From DASYTH01 sp036002505 (GTDB taxonomy: Bacteria; Actinomycetota; Actinomycetes; Mycobacteriales; Pseudonocardiaceae), in the NCBI RefSeq assembly GCF_036002505.1, contig NZ_DASYTH010000428.1, forward strand, positions 1 to 64,000: a stretch of 64,000 nucleotides of DNA. The letters run 5' to 3'. Below the pieces are notes generated by a model. The model had not been told where the DNA came from. It searched no databases and worked only from the letters and a program-made list of their open reading frames with translations. Positions 1 through 8,247 of this stretch are shown one piece after another (the first letter of the stretch is position 1; the number at the start of each line of letters is the position of its first letter). Made by a program: the position numbers and the translations under genes.

Positions 1-1
1 G

Positions 2-661
2 CTCGTCATCCTCGAGGAGGATGTCCGCTGCAACCGGAGGCTGGGCGAGCGCGGCGCCGCCTGGCTGCTCGAGAACGCCACCGGGCCGGTCGCCGTGCAT
101 ACCCACTGCAACGCGGGCGCACTGGCCTGCGTGGAGTGGGGGACCGCGCTTGGCGTGGTACGGGCCCTGCACGAGCGGGGCGCGCTCGGCCACGTCTACG
201 TCGACGAGACCCGCCCGCTGCTGCAGGGCGCCCGGCTCACCGCCTGGGAGCTCGCCCAGCTCGGTATCGCGCACACGCTCGTGGTCGACGGGGCGGGCCC
301 GTCCGTGCTGGCCCGCGGGCTGGCCGGCGCGGTCGTGGTCGGCGCGGACCGGATCGCGGCCAACGGCGACGTGATCAACAAGATCGGCACGTATCCGCTC
401 GCGCTGGCCGCGCACCGGGCCGGCGTTCCGTTCGTCGTGGCCGCCCCGGAGTCCACAGTGGACAAATCCACGGAGTCCGGGGCCGCGGTGGACATCGAGG
501 TGCGCGAGTCCGCCGAGATAGTCCGGATAGGACAGATGGCGACCGCTCCGGCCGGCACCGCGACGCTGAACCTCGCCTTCGACGTGACCCCGGCCGACCT
601 GGTCACCGCGATCATCACCGAAGACCGGGTGATCCGCCCGGCAGTGGGGGAGAGACCGTGA
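2..661 (+). CDS. mtnA: Methylthioribose-1-phosphate isomerase, 5'-truncated by window
   Basis: The C-terminal 219 residues of an isomerase that converts 5-methylthioribose-1-phosphate to the ribulose form in the cytoplasm, in methionine salvage. The family signature GADRIAANGDVINKIGTY is present at about residues 114-131 of the fragment, and the active-site segment HTHCNAGALA lies upstream. Translation is open from the first bases, so the start lies before the window. The stop TGA overlaps the GTG start of the next gene, which implies coupling. The pairing with an aldolase-dehydrogenase instead of the usual MtnB/MtnC/MtnD genes suggests a 5-deoxyribose or methylthioribose disposal route. A closely related paralogue acting on 5-deoxyribose-1-phosphate cannot be excluded. 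Confidence 0.93.
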   Translation, partial: LVILEEDVRCNRRLGERGAAWLLENATGPVAVHTHCNAGALACVEWGTALGVVRALHERGALGHVYVDETRPLLQGARLTAWELAQLGIAHTLVVDGAGPSVLARGLAGAVVVGADRIAANGDVINKIGTYPLALAAHRAGVPFVVAAPESTVDKSTESGAAVDIEVRESAEIVRIGQMATAPAGTATLNLAFDVTPADLVTAIITEDRVIRPAVGERP

Positions 662-2577
662 GCGAGCTTGCGAGCGAATCAATGTCACAGGGTGAGCTGG
701 ACGGGCTGGTCGAGGTTTCGCGGCTGATCGGCGCCGACCCTTCCCTTGTGCTGCACGGCGGCGGCAACACCTCGGTGAAGACCACGGTGCCCGACGTCAC
801 CGGTGAGCCGGTGGAAGTGCTGTACGTCAAGGGAAGCGGCTGGGATCTGGCCACCATCGAGCCGGCCGGCTTCGCCCCGCTGCGGCTGGCCCGGCTGCGC
901 GCGCTGCTCTCCGTGGCGCACCTCTCCGACCGGCGGATGATGAACGAGCTGCGCTGCGCCCTGCTCGACGCGGCCGCCCCCGACCCCAGCGTGGAAACGC
1001 TGCTGCACGCCACCCTGCCGCACGCCGCGGTGCTGCACAGCCACGCCGACGCGATCCTCACGCTGACCAACACCGCCGACGGGGAGTCGTTGGTGCGCAA
1101 GGTCTTCGGCGACCGCGTCGTGGTGATTCCCTACGTGATGCCGGGTTTCCTGCTGGCCAGGGCCTGCGCCGAACGGTTCGCCAAGGAGGCTCACCCCGGC
1201 ACCGTCGGCATGGTGCTGATGAACCACGGCCTGTTCACCTTCGGCGCGGACCCGACGCAGGCCTACCGGCGCCACCTCCAGCTCGTCGGCGACGCGGCGG
1301 CCGCGCTCCCGTCCGTCCCTTCCGGACAGTTCGGTCCGGACGAGGTGGATCCGGTCGAGCTGGCCGGGCTCCGCGCGGAGATCTCGGCGCTGGCCGGTGC
1401 TCCCATGATCGTCAGCCGGCACGCCGAACCCTTTGCGGCCCGGCCCGACCTGACCTCCGTGGCGAGCCGCGGGCCGGCGACCCCCGACCACGTCATCCGC
1501 ACCAAACGCGTGCCGCTGATCGGACGTGATCTTGCCAAGTACGCCGGGGAGTACCGCGCCTACTTCGCCGAGCACGCCAACGGCCGCGAGCTGACCATGC
1601 TCGATCCCGCGCCGCGCGTCGTGCTCGACCCCCTGCTCGGCCTGCTCACCGTCGGCCGGCGGGCCAAGGACGCCGACATCGCCCGCGACATCTACCGGCA
1701 CACCATTCAGATCATCGAGCGGGCCGAGGCGCTCGGCGGCTACCGCGCGCTCCCCGCCGCCGACATCTTCGACGTCGAGTACTGGGAGCTGGAGCAGGCC
1801 AAGCTGCACCGGGGAAGTACCGCCGGCCCGCTCACCGGCGAGGTCGCCCTGGTCACCGGCGCCGCCTCGGGCATCGGCCGGGCCTGCGTCGAAGCCCTGC
1901 ACGCCCGCGGTGCCGCGGTGGTCGGCCTCGACCTCACCCCGACCCCCACCGACCGCCCGGACTACCTCGGCCTGCAAGCGGATGTCACCGACGCCGACGC
2001 CGTGGCCGACGCCCTCGAGCGGACCGCCGGACGGTTCGGCGGCCTCGACATCCTGGTGCCCTCGGCCGGCGTGTTCCCCGGCGCGCAACGGATCGCCGAC
2101 CTCGACCCGGAAGCCTGGCGGCGCACCATGTCGGTGAACGCCGACGCGATCGCGACCCTGTTCACCCGGGCGCACCCGTTCCTCGCCCGGTCACCCCGCG
2201 GCGGCCGGGTGGTGCTGATCGCCTCCAAGAACGTCCCCGCCCCCGGCCCCGGCGCCGCCGCCTACTCCGCGTCGAAAGCGGCCGTCACCCAGCTCGCCCG
2301 GGTCGCCGCCCTCGAGTGGGCCGCCGATCGCATCCGGGTCAACCTGGTGCACCCGGACGCGGTCTTCGACACCGGGCTCTGGACCGAGGAACTGCTGGCC
2401 GAACGCGCCGCCCACTACGGCCTCACGGTCGCCGGGTACAAGCGCCGCAACCTCCTCAAGACCGAGGTCACCAGCGCCGCCGTCGCCCGCGCCGTCGCCG
2501 AGCTCTGCACGGACACGTTCGCCTGCACCACCGGCGCCCAGATCCCCATCGACGGCGGCAACGAGCGGGTGATCTGA
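658..2577 (+). CDS. Fused class II aldolase / short-chain dehydrogenase
   Basis: A 639-residue two-domain cytoplasmic enzyme. The first ~390 residues are class II aldolase/adducin type, with the LHGGGNTSVK phosphate-binding segment and metal-binding histidines in HAAVLHSHAD and MNHGLF. From ~residue 393 comes a short-chain dehydrogenase with VTGAASGIG, the catalytic YSASK pair and the HPDAVFDTGLW segment seen in RhaD-type fusions. The arrangement matches bifunctional rhamnulose-1-phosphate aldolase/lactaldehyde dehydrogenases. Next to mtnA, I infer that it cleaves a 5-substituted ribulose-1-phosphate to dihydroxyacetone phosphate plus an aldehyde, which the second domain oxidises or reduces. 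The GTG at 658 overlaps the mtnA stop; an ATG at 682 is an alternative, and the codons between lie in a dispersed repeat (664-674). Confidence 0.85.
   Translation: MSELASESMSQGELDGLVEVSRLIGADPSLVLHGGGNTSVKTTVPDVTGEPVEVLYVKGSGWDLATIEPAGFAPLRLARLRALLSVAHLSDRRMMNELRCALLDAAAPDPSVETLLHATLPHAAVLHSHADAILTLTNTADGESLVRKVFGDRVVVIPYVMPGFLLARACAERFAKEAHPGTVGMVLMNHGLFTFGADPTQAYRRHLQLVGDAAAALPSVPSGQFGPDEVDPVELAGLRAEISALAGAPMIVSRHAEPFAARPDLTSVASRGPATPDHVIRTKRVPLIGRDLAKYAGEYRAYFAEHANGRELTMLDPAPRVVLDPLLGLLTVGRRAKDADIARDIYRHTIQIIERAEALGGYRALPAADIFDVEYWELEQAKLHRGSTAGPLTGEVALVTGAASGIGRACVEALHARGAAVVGLDLTPTPTDRPDYLGLQADVTDADAVADALERTAGRFGGLDILVPSAGVFPGAQRIADLDPEAWRRTMSVNADAIATLFTRAHPFLARSPRGGRVVLIASKNVPAPGPGAAAYSASKAAVTQLARVAALEWAADRIRVNLVHPDAVFDTGLWTEELLAERAAHYGLTVAGYKRRNLLKTEVTSAAVARAVAELCTDTFACTTGAQIPIDGGNERVI
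664..674 (-). repeat. GAGCTTGCGAG dispersed repeat copy
   Basis: This 11-mer is the reverse complement of CTCGCAAGCTC, which occurs three times at 39497-39576; a near copy lies at 9530-9542. Here it sits between the possible GTG (658) and ATG (682) starts of the aldolase gene, so it may have extended the N-terminus. Confidence 0.5.
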
Positions 2578-2635
2578 GTGCGATGAAGGGGGCCTTTCTC
2601 ACGCCAGCCGTGAGAAAGGCCCCCTTCATCGCACT
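2577..2635. terminator. Palindrome family A, bidirectional terminator
   Basis: Two 27-base arms (AGTGCGATGAAGGGGGCCTT then TCTCACG, and its complement) pair perfectly around a 5-base loop. The hairpin lies between the stop of the aldolase fusion and the stop of the convergent metalloprotease, which ends within the right arm. A near-identical copy lies at 22081-22139. Confidence 0.8.
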
Positions 2636-4019
2636 ACGACAGGCCGAAGGCGGTGCGGTTCAGGGTGTCCTCGGTGCCGGTGAAGCCTTCGGACGGGCGG
2701 TAGGTGTCCGACGTGAGGTCGTTGTCGGTGTCGTCGGCGGTGCCGCCGATGCCGTCCGGGCCGACGCCGAAGAAGCCGGGGATGTTGGTGCCGCCGTCGT
2801 CCATCAGGCTGACCAGCGCGTTGGCCGGGTCGGTGTGCCAGCTGCCGAGGTAGTGGCCGATCTCGTGGGAGATCACGTTCCCGAGGGCGCGGCCGATGAA
2901 CTCGATGCGGTTGCTCTGCGGCGCCAGGTAGGTGTTGAGCGAGACGGCCGGGCCGGCCGGTTGGCTGACGAGGTCCAGGAGCACCAGCGCGGTCTCCTCC
3001 TGGGCGAAGTTGCCGGGGTCGATGGACTGGGAGATGCCGACCGTGACGAAGCCGGCCTCGTCGGCGGTGCCGCCGACGACCACCCGGCTGACGTTCTCTC
3101 GGCCGAACGTGTCGGGGTGCTCCAGGGAGTTGAGCAGGATGAGGCGCGCGGTGGGGTTCTTGCTGCGCCGCTGGACGTCCTCGATGAGGTTCTCCCGGAC
3201 GGTCCGCATGATCTGGCGGACCAGGGCCGGCTCGTCCGCGGGGGTGAGGCCCCAGCGGGGGAGGAACGTGCTGAACGGGCTCAGCGCCCGCACGCCCGGG
3301 CTCGGGTCGATCCCGAAGATCCCCATGTCGACCGAGGCGCCGTCGAAGTCGAGGAACACCGTCTGCGGCCGGAGCTCGCGCTCCAGCGGTGGCCGGTGCG
3401 CCTGGACGTCGAGTTGGTAGGCGCCGGAACCCTCGGACACCGCAAGATAATGCGTGCCGCTGACGCTGGCCACGTGATCGGCGATGGCGTTCCCGCTGTG
3501 CGGCAGCGGGGACGACGGCGGGTAGAGCACCGAGAAGTCCTGTGCCGAGCCCTGCACCTCGACCCCGGCCGGGTCGAAGATCGTCAGCCGGTGCGCCTCG
3601 CCCTGGACCGTCGCGGCGAACACGTCGCCGGCGCGCAGCTCCACCCGGTACACGTCGACATCCACAGTGGACTCCGACGATGCCAGTTGGCCGACGATGC
3701 GCACGGTCTGCCGGCGGCCGCTGCCGAAGCCGGGCACCCGCTCGGCCGTGGCCCGGGTGTCGTTGCGCCCCAGCACACCGGGCGGCTCGTTCTCGTGCAC
3801 CACCGGACCCTCCGGCGCGGCCGCGGTGAGCCGCGCCCCGGACTGCCGGGCCAGGTACGTGCGCCACGCCGCATAGTCCACATGCGACTGATCGGGCAGG
3901 AAGGACAGGTACGGGTTCGGACCGCTCGGCGGGGACGCGTCGGCGCCGGCCGCGGTGGCGGGAGTGGACAGGACGGTGGCGCCGATGACCACGGCGGCAA
4001 GAAAAAGCTTGATCCCCAT
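2634..4019 (-). CDS. Secreted zinc metalloprotease (metzincin type)
   Basis: A 461-residue extracellular protease. It starts with a signal peptide (MGIKLF, hydrophobic run, cut near TPATAAGA). Residues ~110-220 look like a bacterial pre-peptidase (PPC-like) beta-sandwich that binds or delivers the enzyme. The catalytic region holds the full metzincin zinc motif HEIGHYLGSWH at about residue 385, followed by the Met-turn SLMDDG. The C-terminal tail has Asp/Gly-rich turns (GPDGIGGTADDTDND) that could bind calcium. The start ATG is followed directly by the signal peptide. It is monocistronic and convergent with the aldolase gene. Substrate unknown. Confidence 0.85.
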   Translation of the reverse strand: MGIKLFLAAVVIGATVLSTPATAAGADASPPSGPNPYLSFLPDQSHVDYAAWRTYLARQSGARLTAAAPEGPVVHENEPPGVLGRNDTRATAERVPGFGSGRRQTVRIVGQLASSESTVDVDVYRVELRAGDVFAATVQGEAHRLTIFDPAGVEVQGSAQDFSVLYPPSSPLPHSGNAIADHVASVSGTHYLAVSEGSGAYQLDVQAHRPPLERELRPQTVFLDFDGASVDMGIFGIDPSPGVRALSPFSTFLPRWGLTPADEPALVRQIMRTVRENLIEDVQRRSKNPTARLILLNSLEHPDTFGRENVSRVVVGGTADEAGFVTVGISQSIDPGNFAQEETALVLLDLVSQPAGPAVSLNTYLAPQSNRIEFIGRALGNVISHEIGHYLGSWHTDPANALVSLMDDGGTNIPGFFGVGPDGIGGTADDTDNDLTSDTYRPSEGFTGTEDTLNRTAFGLS

Positions 4020-4202
4020 GCGCGGAACCTCTCACCCGACCGGGCGGGAGGGTGGCGGAATGGATCACGTTGGGCCGAATGCCGCAACGGGGACCGGACT
4101 GCCGGTTCCAGCGCGCGGCGGCCGGGAACGGTAACCCGTTGGAGCCGGCCCGCCTTCGTTCCCTACCCTTTTGGCACACCCGTGACCAAGGAGTGGCCAG
4201 TC

Positions 4203-5957
4203 GTGATCACCAGGATGTCGTCGTTGTTCCTGCGCACCCTGCGCGAGGATCCCGCGGATGCCGAAGTGCCCAGCCACAGGCTGCTGGTCCGGGCCGGGTA
4301 CGTGCGCCGCGTCGCCCCGGGTGGGTACTCCTGGCTGCCGCTGGGCCTGCGGGTGCTGCGCAACGTCGAGCGCATCGTGCGCGAGGAGATGGACGCCATG
4401 GGCGCCCAGGAGATCCAGTTCCCCGCGCTGCTGCCGCGCGAGCCCTACGAGGCGACCGGAAGGTGGACCGAGTACGGCGAGAACCTGTTCCGGCTCAAGG
4501 ATCGCAAGGGCGCCGACTACCTGCTCGGGCCCACCCACGAGGAGCTGTTCGCGCTCACCGTGAAGGGGGAGTACAGCTCCTACAAGGACTACCCGGTCAT
4601 CCTCTACCAGATCCAGTCGAAGTACCGGGACGAGGCGCGCCCCCGGGCCGGCATCCTGCGCGGCCGCGAGTTCCTGATGAAGGACTCCTATTCCTTCGAC
4701 CTCACCGACGACGGCCTGGCAGCGTCCTACCTCAAGCACCGCGAGGCCTACATCAAGATCTTCGACCGGCTCGGCATCCGGTACGTGATCGTGTCCGCGA
4801 TGTCCGGTGCGATGGGCGGTTCGGCGTCGGAGGAGTTCCTGGCCGAGGCGGAGACCGGCGAGGACACGTTCGTGCGCAGCACCGGGTCCGGCTACGCGGC
4901 CAACGTCGAGGCCGTGGTCACCCCCGCACCGCCCGCACAGTCCATTGAGGACAAACCGGCGACGCGCAAGCACCACACGCCGGACACGCCCACCATCGAG
5001 ACCCTCGTGGCGTTCCTGAACGGCGCCGGGCTCGGCCGCACGTTCACCGCCGCAGACACGTTGAAGAACGTGCTGGTGAAGACCCGCGCGCCCGGCGAGG
5101 ACAAGTGGGAGCTGCTGGCCATCGGCATCCCCGGCGACCGCGAGGTGGACTTCAAGCGCCTGGAGGCGGCGCTCGCACCCGCCGACGTGGCCATCCTGGA
5201 GGAGGCCGACTTCGCCGCCAACCCGTTCCTGGTCAAGGGCTACATCGGCCCGAAAGCACTGCGCGACAACGGGGTCCGCTACCTGGTCGACCCCCGCGTG
5301 GTGACTGGCACTGCCTGGGTCACCGGCGCCGACGAGCCCGACCACCACGTGGTGGACCTGGTGTGCGGCCGCGACTTCACCCCGGACGGCACGATCGAGG
5401 CCGCTGAGGTGCGGGCCGGCGACCCCTCACCCGACGGCCGGGGCACCCTGGTCGCCGCCCGCGGCATCGAGGTCGGCCACATCTTCCAGCTCGGGCGCAA
5501 GTACGCCGACGCGTTCTCGTTGGACGCCCTCGGTCCGGACGCCAAGCCGATCCGGATCACCATGGGCTCCTACGGCGTCGGCGTCTCCCGCCTGGTCGCG
5601 GTGATCGCCGAGCAGTCCCACGACGAGCTCGGCCTGATCTGGCCGCGCGGGGTCGCGCCGGCCGACGTGCACATCGTCATCGCCGGCAAGGACGACGCGG
5701 TGCGTGCCGGCGGCGAGAAGCTGGCCGCCGATCTCGACGCCGCGGGAGTCTCGGTCATGCTGGACGACCGCGCCGCCACGCCCGGCGTCAAGTTCGCCGA
5801 CGCCGAGCTGATCGGTGTGCCCACGATCGTCGTCGTCGGCCGCGGCCTGGCCAACGGCGTGATCGAGGTGAAGGACCGGAAGTCCGGCGAACGCACGGAG
5901 ATCCCGGTCGACGAGGCGGTAGCGCACCTGAGCGCGCTGGTCGGGGAAGCAACGTGA
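4203..5957 (+). CDS. proS: Prolyl-tRNA synthetase, bacterial type with editing domain
   Basis: A 584-residue class II synthetase that charges tRNA-Pro with proline in the cytoplasm. Class II motifs are visible: the motif 2 region around YRDEARPRAG with GREFLMKDSYSFD, and motif 3 MGSYGVGVSRLV. The insertion between them (roughly residues 225-410), including the HHTPDTPTIE and EDKWELLAIGIPGDREVD segments, is the INS editing domain that clears Ala-tRNA-Pro. A C-terminal anticodon-binding domain follows (VHIVIAGKDDAV). The GTG start is preceded by AAGGAG with good spacing. The gene ends inside a small hairpin and converges with the HAD gene. Confidence 0.97.
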   Translation: MITRMSSLFLRTLREDPADAEVPSHRLLVRAGYVRRVAPGGYSWLPLGLRVLRNVERIVREEMDAMGAQEIQFPALLPREPYEATGRWTEYGENLFRLKDRKGADYLLGPTHEELFALTVKGEYSSYKDYPVILYQIQSKYRDEARPRAGILRGREFLMKDSYSFDLTDDGLAASYLKHREAYIKIFDRLGIRYVIVSAMSGAMGGSASEEFLAEAETGEDTFVRSTGSGYAANVEAVVTPAPPAQSIEDKPATRKHHTPDTPTIETLVAFLNGAGLGRTFTAADTLKNVLVKTRAPGEDKWELLAIGIPGDREVDFKRLEAALAPADVAILEEADFAANPFLVKGYIGPKALRDNGVRYLVDPRVVTGTAWVTGADEPDHHVVDLVCGRDFTPDGTIEAAEVRAGDPSPDGRGTLVAARGIEVGHIFQLGRKYADAFSLDALGPDAKPIRITMGSYGVGVSRLVAVIAEQSHDELGLIWPRGVAPADVHIVIAGKDDAVRAGGEKLAADLDAAGVSVMLDDRAATPGVKFADAELIGVPTIVVVGRGLANGVIEVKDRKSGERTEIPVDEAVAHLSALVGEAT

Positions 5958-5968
5958 CGTTGCTTTCC
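5945..5968. terminator. Small palindrome family E hairpin
   Basis: AAGCAACG and CGTTGCTT pair around a 3-base loop that is the proS stop codon TGA. The hairpin lies exactly between the convergent proS and HAD genes. The same core occurs in modified form at 46052-46104 and 57131-57186. Confidence 0.55.
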
Positions 5969-6663
5969 TAGGCGGCGGACCTGAGCAGCGCCGCCACCGC
6001 GGCCTCGGTGTCGGCCAGGGACGGCAGCACCGCGTGCGCGCCGGACGCGCGCAGCTCCTCGGCGCTGTGCCGTCCGGTGGCCACACCCACGGTGACCGTG
6101 CCGTGGTAGGCGCCGGCGGCCATGTCAAGCGGGCTGTCGCCGATGACCACGACCGAGGACGCCGGAAACTCCCGGCCGTGCTTGGCCGCGGCCAGCGCCA
6201 TGGCGCCGGACACCAGGTCGTGCCGGTCCGCGGAGATCGACCCGTAGCCGCCGATCTCCAGGTCGATGTGCCGGTCCAGGCCGAACGGCGCCAGCTTGTA
6301 GCCGGCCAGCTCCGGCAGGTTCCCGGTGACCAGCGACTGCACCACGTCCGGCCGGCCGCCCAGCGTGGCAAGGACCTCCGCGGCGCCCGGCAACGCCCGG
6401 CCCAGCCGGGTCATGTCCGGGCGGGCCTCGTCGGCGATGCGGATCAGCTCGGCGAACATCCGCTGGACGTACTCCTCGTCCTCGGTCATGCCGTGCGCGG
6501 TGAGCAGCTCGATGGTGAGCGAGCGCTCGGTCCGCCCGGGAAACTCCGGCAGGTGCCGCATGTCGACGCCGAACAGGTTGCGCAGCGCCTTCTGGTACCA
6601 GCGCCGTCCGATACCGCTGTAGTCCACCAGCGTCAGGTCGATGTCCCAGAGCACGAGCGTCAC
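5968..6663 (-). CDS. HAD-superfamily phosphatase
   Basis: A 231-residue cytoplasmic HAD hydrolase. Motif I is LWDIDLTLVD with the nucleophile and acid Asp pair at the N-terminus, motif II is SLVTGN, and motif IV is VVIGDSPLDMAAG. The helical cap lies between motifs I and II, as in phosphoglycolate-phosphatase-like enzymes. I chose the GTG at 6663 because it places motif I five residues from the N-terminus, as is usual; an in-frame ATG at 6723 would add 20 residues without family character. Substrate not predictable. Transcribed alone, convergent with proS and divergent from the membrane-protein gene. Confidence 0.85.
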   Translation of the reverse strand: MTLVLWDIDLTLVDYSGIGRRWYQKALRNLFGVDMRHLPEFPGRTERSLTIELLTAHGMTEDEEYVQRMFAELIRIADEARPDMTRLGRALPGAAEVLATLGGRPDVVQSLVTGNLPELAGYKLAPFGLDRHIDLEIGGYGSISADRHDLVSGAMALAAAKHGREFPASSVVVIGDSPLDMAAGAYHGTVTVGVATGRHSAEELRASGAHAVLPSLADTEAAVAALLRSAA

Positions 6664-6751
6664 CCGGCCATCGTGACACGGCCCGGAACGCGCAGTTGAG
6701 GGCCACTCACCCACGACTTTCACCCGCTGGTGGGTACCTATTCAACATCGG

Positions 6752-6781
6752 TTGACTCTGCTCGGGAGGAAGGCGTAGCGT
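6752..6781 (+). promoter_or_regulatory. Housekeeping-type promoter of the 6828 gene
   Basis: TTGACT (6752-6757) and TAGCGT (6776-6781) are separated by 18 bases, close to the actinobacterial primary-sigma consensus. Transcription would start near 6788, about 40 bases before the gene, which has its own GGAAGG ribosome site. Confidence 0.6.
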
Positions 6782-6827
6782 CCCGGCCAAGAATTCAACG
6801 TGTGATGAACTGTGGAAGGAATACGTG

Positions 6828-7922
6828 ATGGCCACGCCGCCACGACCGCTCGCGCTCGCCCTGCTGCTCGGCCTGGCCGGTGCGCTCGTCGCCGCCGTGC
6901 TCGGCCTGCTCACGTTCGGCGCGCAGGCCACGGCCCGCCCGGACCACCTGCCGCTCGCCGTCGCCGTGCCGAACGAGGCGGCCGGCGCCCAGATCTCCCA
7001 GCGGCTCACCGGCCAGGGCGGCGACGCCGTCTCGTGGCGGGTCACCAGCCCCGCCGAGGCCGCGAACCTGCTGGACCGCAAGGAGATCTACGGCTACCTC
7101 GACGTGTCGGCGGCGCCCTCCGGGGCGAAGATCGTGGTCTCCGGCGCGATCAACCCGCAGGGCACCCAGTTCGCCCAGCAGATCCTCACCGAGGTGGCGC
7201 ACCGGCTGGCCCAGTCCACCGGCGGCCCGGCCATCGAGACCACCACCGTGCACCCCGCCTCGGTCGCCGGCCGAACCGCGCCGCTCGGGGCCAGCGCGCT
7301 GCTCTGGATCGCCGGCCTGGTCGCCACGCTCGGCTTCGGTGCGCTGGTCGCCCGGTTCCGCATCCACGCCGGCCTGCTGCCCCGGTTCACCCTGGCCGTC
7401 ACCGCCAGCGTCCTCGCCACCGCGGTCATCGCCGGCTACTTCCGCTTGTGGGACAACTCCCTTCCGCTCACCGCGAGCGTTCTCGGCTTCCTGCTGCTGA
7501 CCGCGTTCGCGTTCACCGCCGTCCAGGGCGCCCTCGTCCGGCTGTTCGGTGTGCCCGCCGCGGCCGTGCTCGGCCCGCTCTACCTGATCGCGCCCGCGGT
7601 CGCCGGCCAGGTCCCCGAACTGCTCAACCCGACCTACCGCGCGCTGCTCTGGTCCTGGACGCCGTTCCGGTTCTCCACCGAGGGCCTGCGCAGCCTGCTG
7701 CTGGGCACCCCGGACGCCCCGGACGTGCGCACCGGCGTGATCGTCCTCGCCTCGATGGCCGCCGCCGGGCTAGTGGTGCTACTGCTCACCGCCACCCGGA
7801 AGAAAGCTCAACCGGACGCGCCGGACGGGGTTGTCCCGGTTGGTGTCGACGAGGCAGACGGACTGCCAGGTGCCCAGCGCGAGCTCCCCGCCGAGCACCG
7901 GAACGGTGGCGTACGGCGGTAA
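6828..7922 (+). CDS. YhgE/ABC-2-permease-like membrane protein
   Basis: A 364-residue integral membrane protein. One transmembrane segment near the N-terminus (residues ~10-30) is followed by an extracytoplasmic domain of ~110 residues (LAVAVPNEAAG, YGYLDVS) and then five membrane segments (from ~residue 160 to ~320). This is the YhgE/Pip and ABC-2 permease-like layout. The soluble domain resembles the extracellular part of type-2 ABC exporters. ATG 6828 follows a GGAAGGA site; the GTG one codon before is possible. The last ~48 codons (from 7779) run antisense to the conserved end of the yjbQ-like gene, so the tail is probably unconstrained. Function unknown. Confidence 0.7.
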   Translation: MATPPRPLALALLLGLAGALVAAVLGLLTFGAQATARPDHLPLAVAVPNEAAGAQISQRLTGQGGDAVSWRVTSPAEAANLLDRKEIYGYLDVSAAPSGAKIVVSGAINPQGTQFAQQILTEVAHRLAQSTGGPAIETTTVHPASVAGRTAPLGASALLWIAGLVATLGFGALVARFRIHAGLLPRFTLAVTASVLATAVIAGYFRLWDNSLPLTASVLGFLLLTAFAFTAVQGALVRLFGVPAAAVLGPLYLIAPAVAGQVPELLNPTYRALLWSWTPFRFSTEGLRSLLLGTPDAPDVRTGVIVLASMAAAGLVVLLLTATRKKAQPDAPDGVVPVGVDEADGLPGAQRELPAEHRNGGVRR

Positions 7923-8195
7923 CAACGCCGGCAGCACGTGGTCACGGCCATGCCCGGGCGAGCCGTGCCGGTGCCGCCAGTCCGCGTCCCGCGGCAGCAA
8001 CCGGCCGAGGGCGGCGAGCAGATCCGGCTCGCTGCCCGCACCGGTCTCGATGATCGCGAGCCCGGCCGTCGCATGCGGCACCCACACATGCAGCAAGCCG
8101 TCCCCGGCACCGGCCACGAACCGCGCGCACTCCCGGGTCAGGTCCCGCACGGTCTCCTCGGACCCGGTCCTGATCTCGATCTCCTCGCTGCGCAC
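7779..8195 (-). CDS. YjbQ family (UPF0047) protein
   Basis: A 138-residue cytoplasmic protein of the YjbQ/UPF0047 family, annotated elsewhere as a secondary thiamine-phosphate synthase. Family segments are visible: the EEIEIRTGSEETVRDLT start, HVWVPHATAGLAIIETG, WRHRHGSPGHGRDHVLPALL with its metal-type histidines, and the C-terminal ELALGTWQSVCLVDTN. GTG 8195 is chosen because the family begins here and because TACGGT lies 8 bases upstream, suggesting a leaderless transcript. The 3' 144 bases overlap the end of the opposite membrane-protein gene. The true in vivo reaction is unsettled for the family. Confidence 0.85.
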   Translation of the reverse strand: MRSEEIEIRTGSEETVRDLTRECARFVAGAGDGLLHVWVPHATAGLAIIETGAGSEPDLLAALGRLLPRDADWRHRHGSPGHGRDHVLPALLPPYATVPVLGGELALGTWQSVCLVDTNRDNPVRRVRLSFLPGGGEQ

Positions 8196-8203
8196 AATGC
8201 TGA

Positions 8204-8239
8204 ACCGTACTGGAGCAGCATCGCGCGACCCGTTACCGT
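8204..8239. promoter_or_regulatory. Divergent leaderless -10 elements
   Basis: On the minus strand TACGGT (8209-8204) is 8 bases from the GTG at 8195. On the plus strand TACCGT (8234-8239) is 8 bases from the GTG at 8248. Both fit the TANNNT-N7/8-start pattern of actinobacterial leaderless genes. No clear -35 is seen. Confidence 0.5.
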
Positions 8240-8247
8240 GACCCCCC

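Noticed and set aside
136..657. Very long open frame upstream of the aldolase start on the same strand
   Set aside because: It is the mtnA gene read in another frame and is rich in Arg/Gly without family character; the aldolase domain begins after 658.
2578..2650. Short peptide M-K-G-A-F-L-T in the palindrome as a small gene
   Set aside because: The same peptide appears on both strands of several palindromes, so it reflects stem sequence and not a gene.
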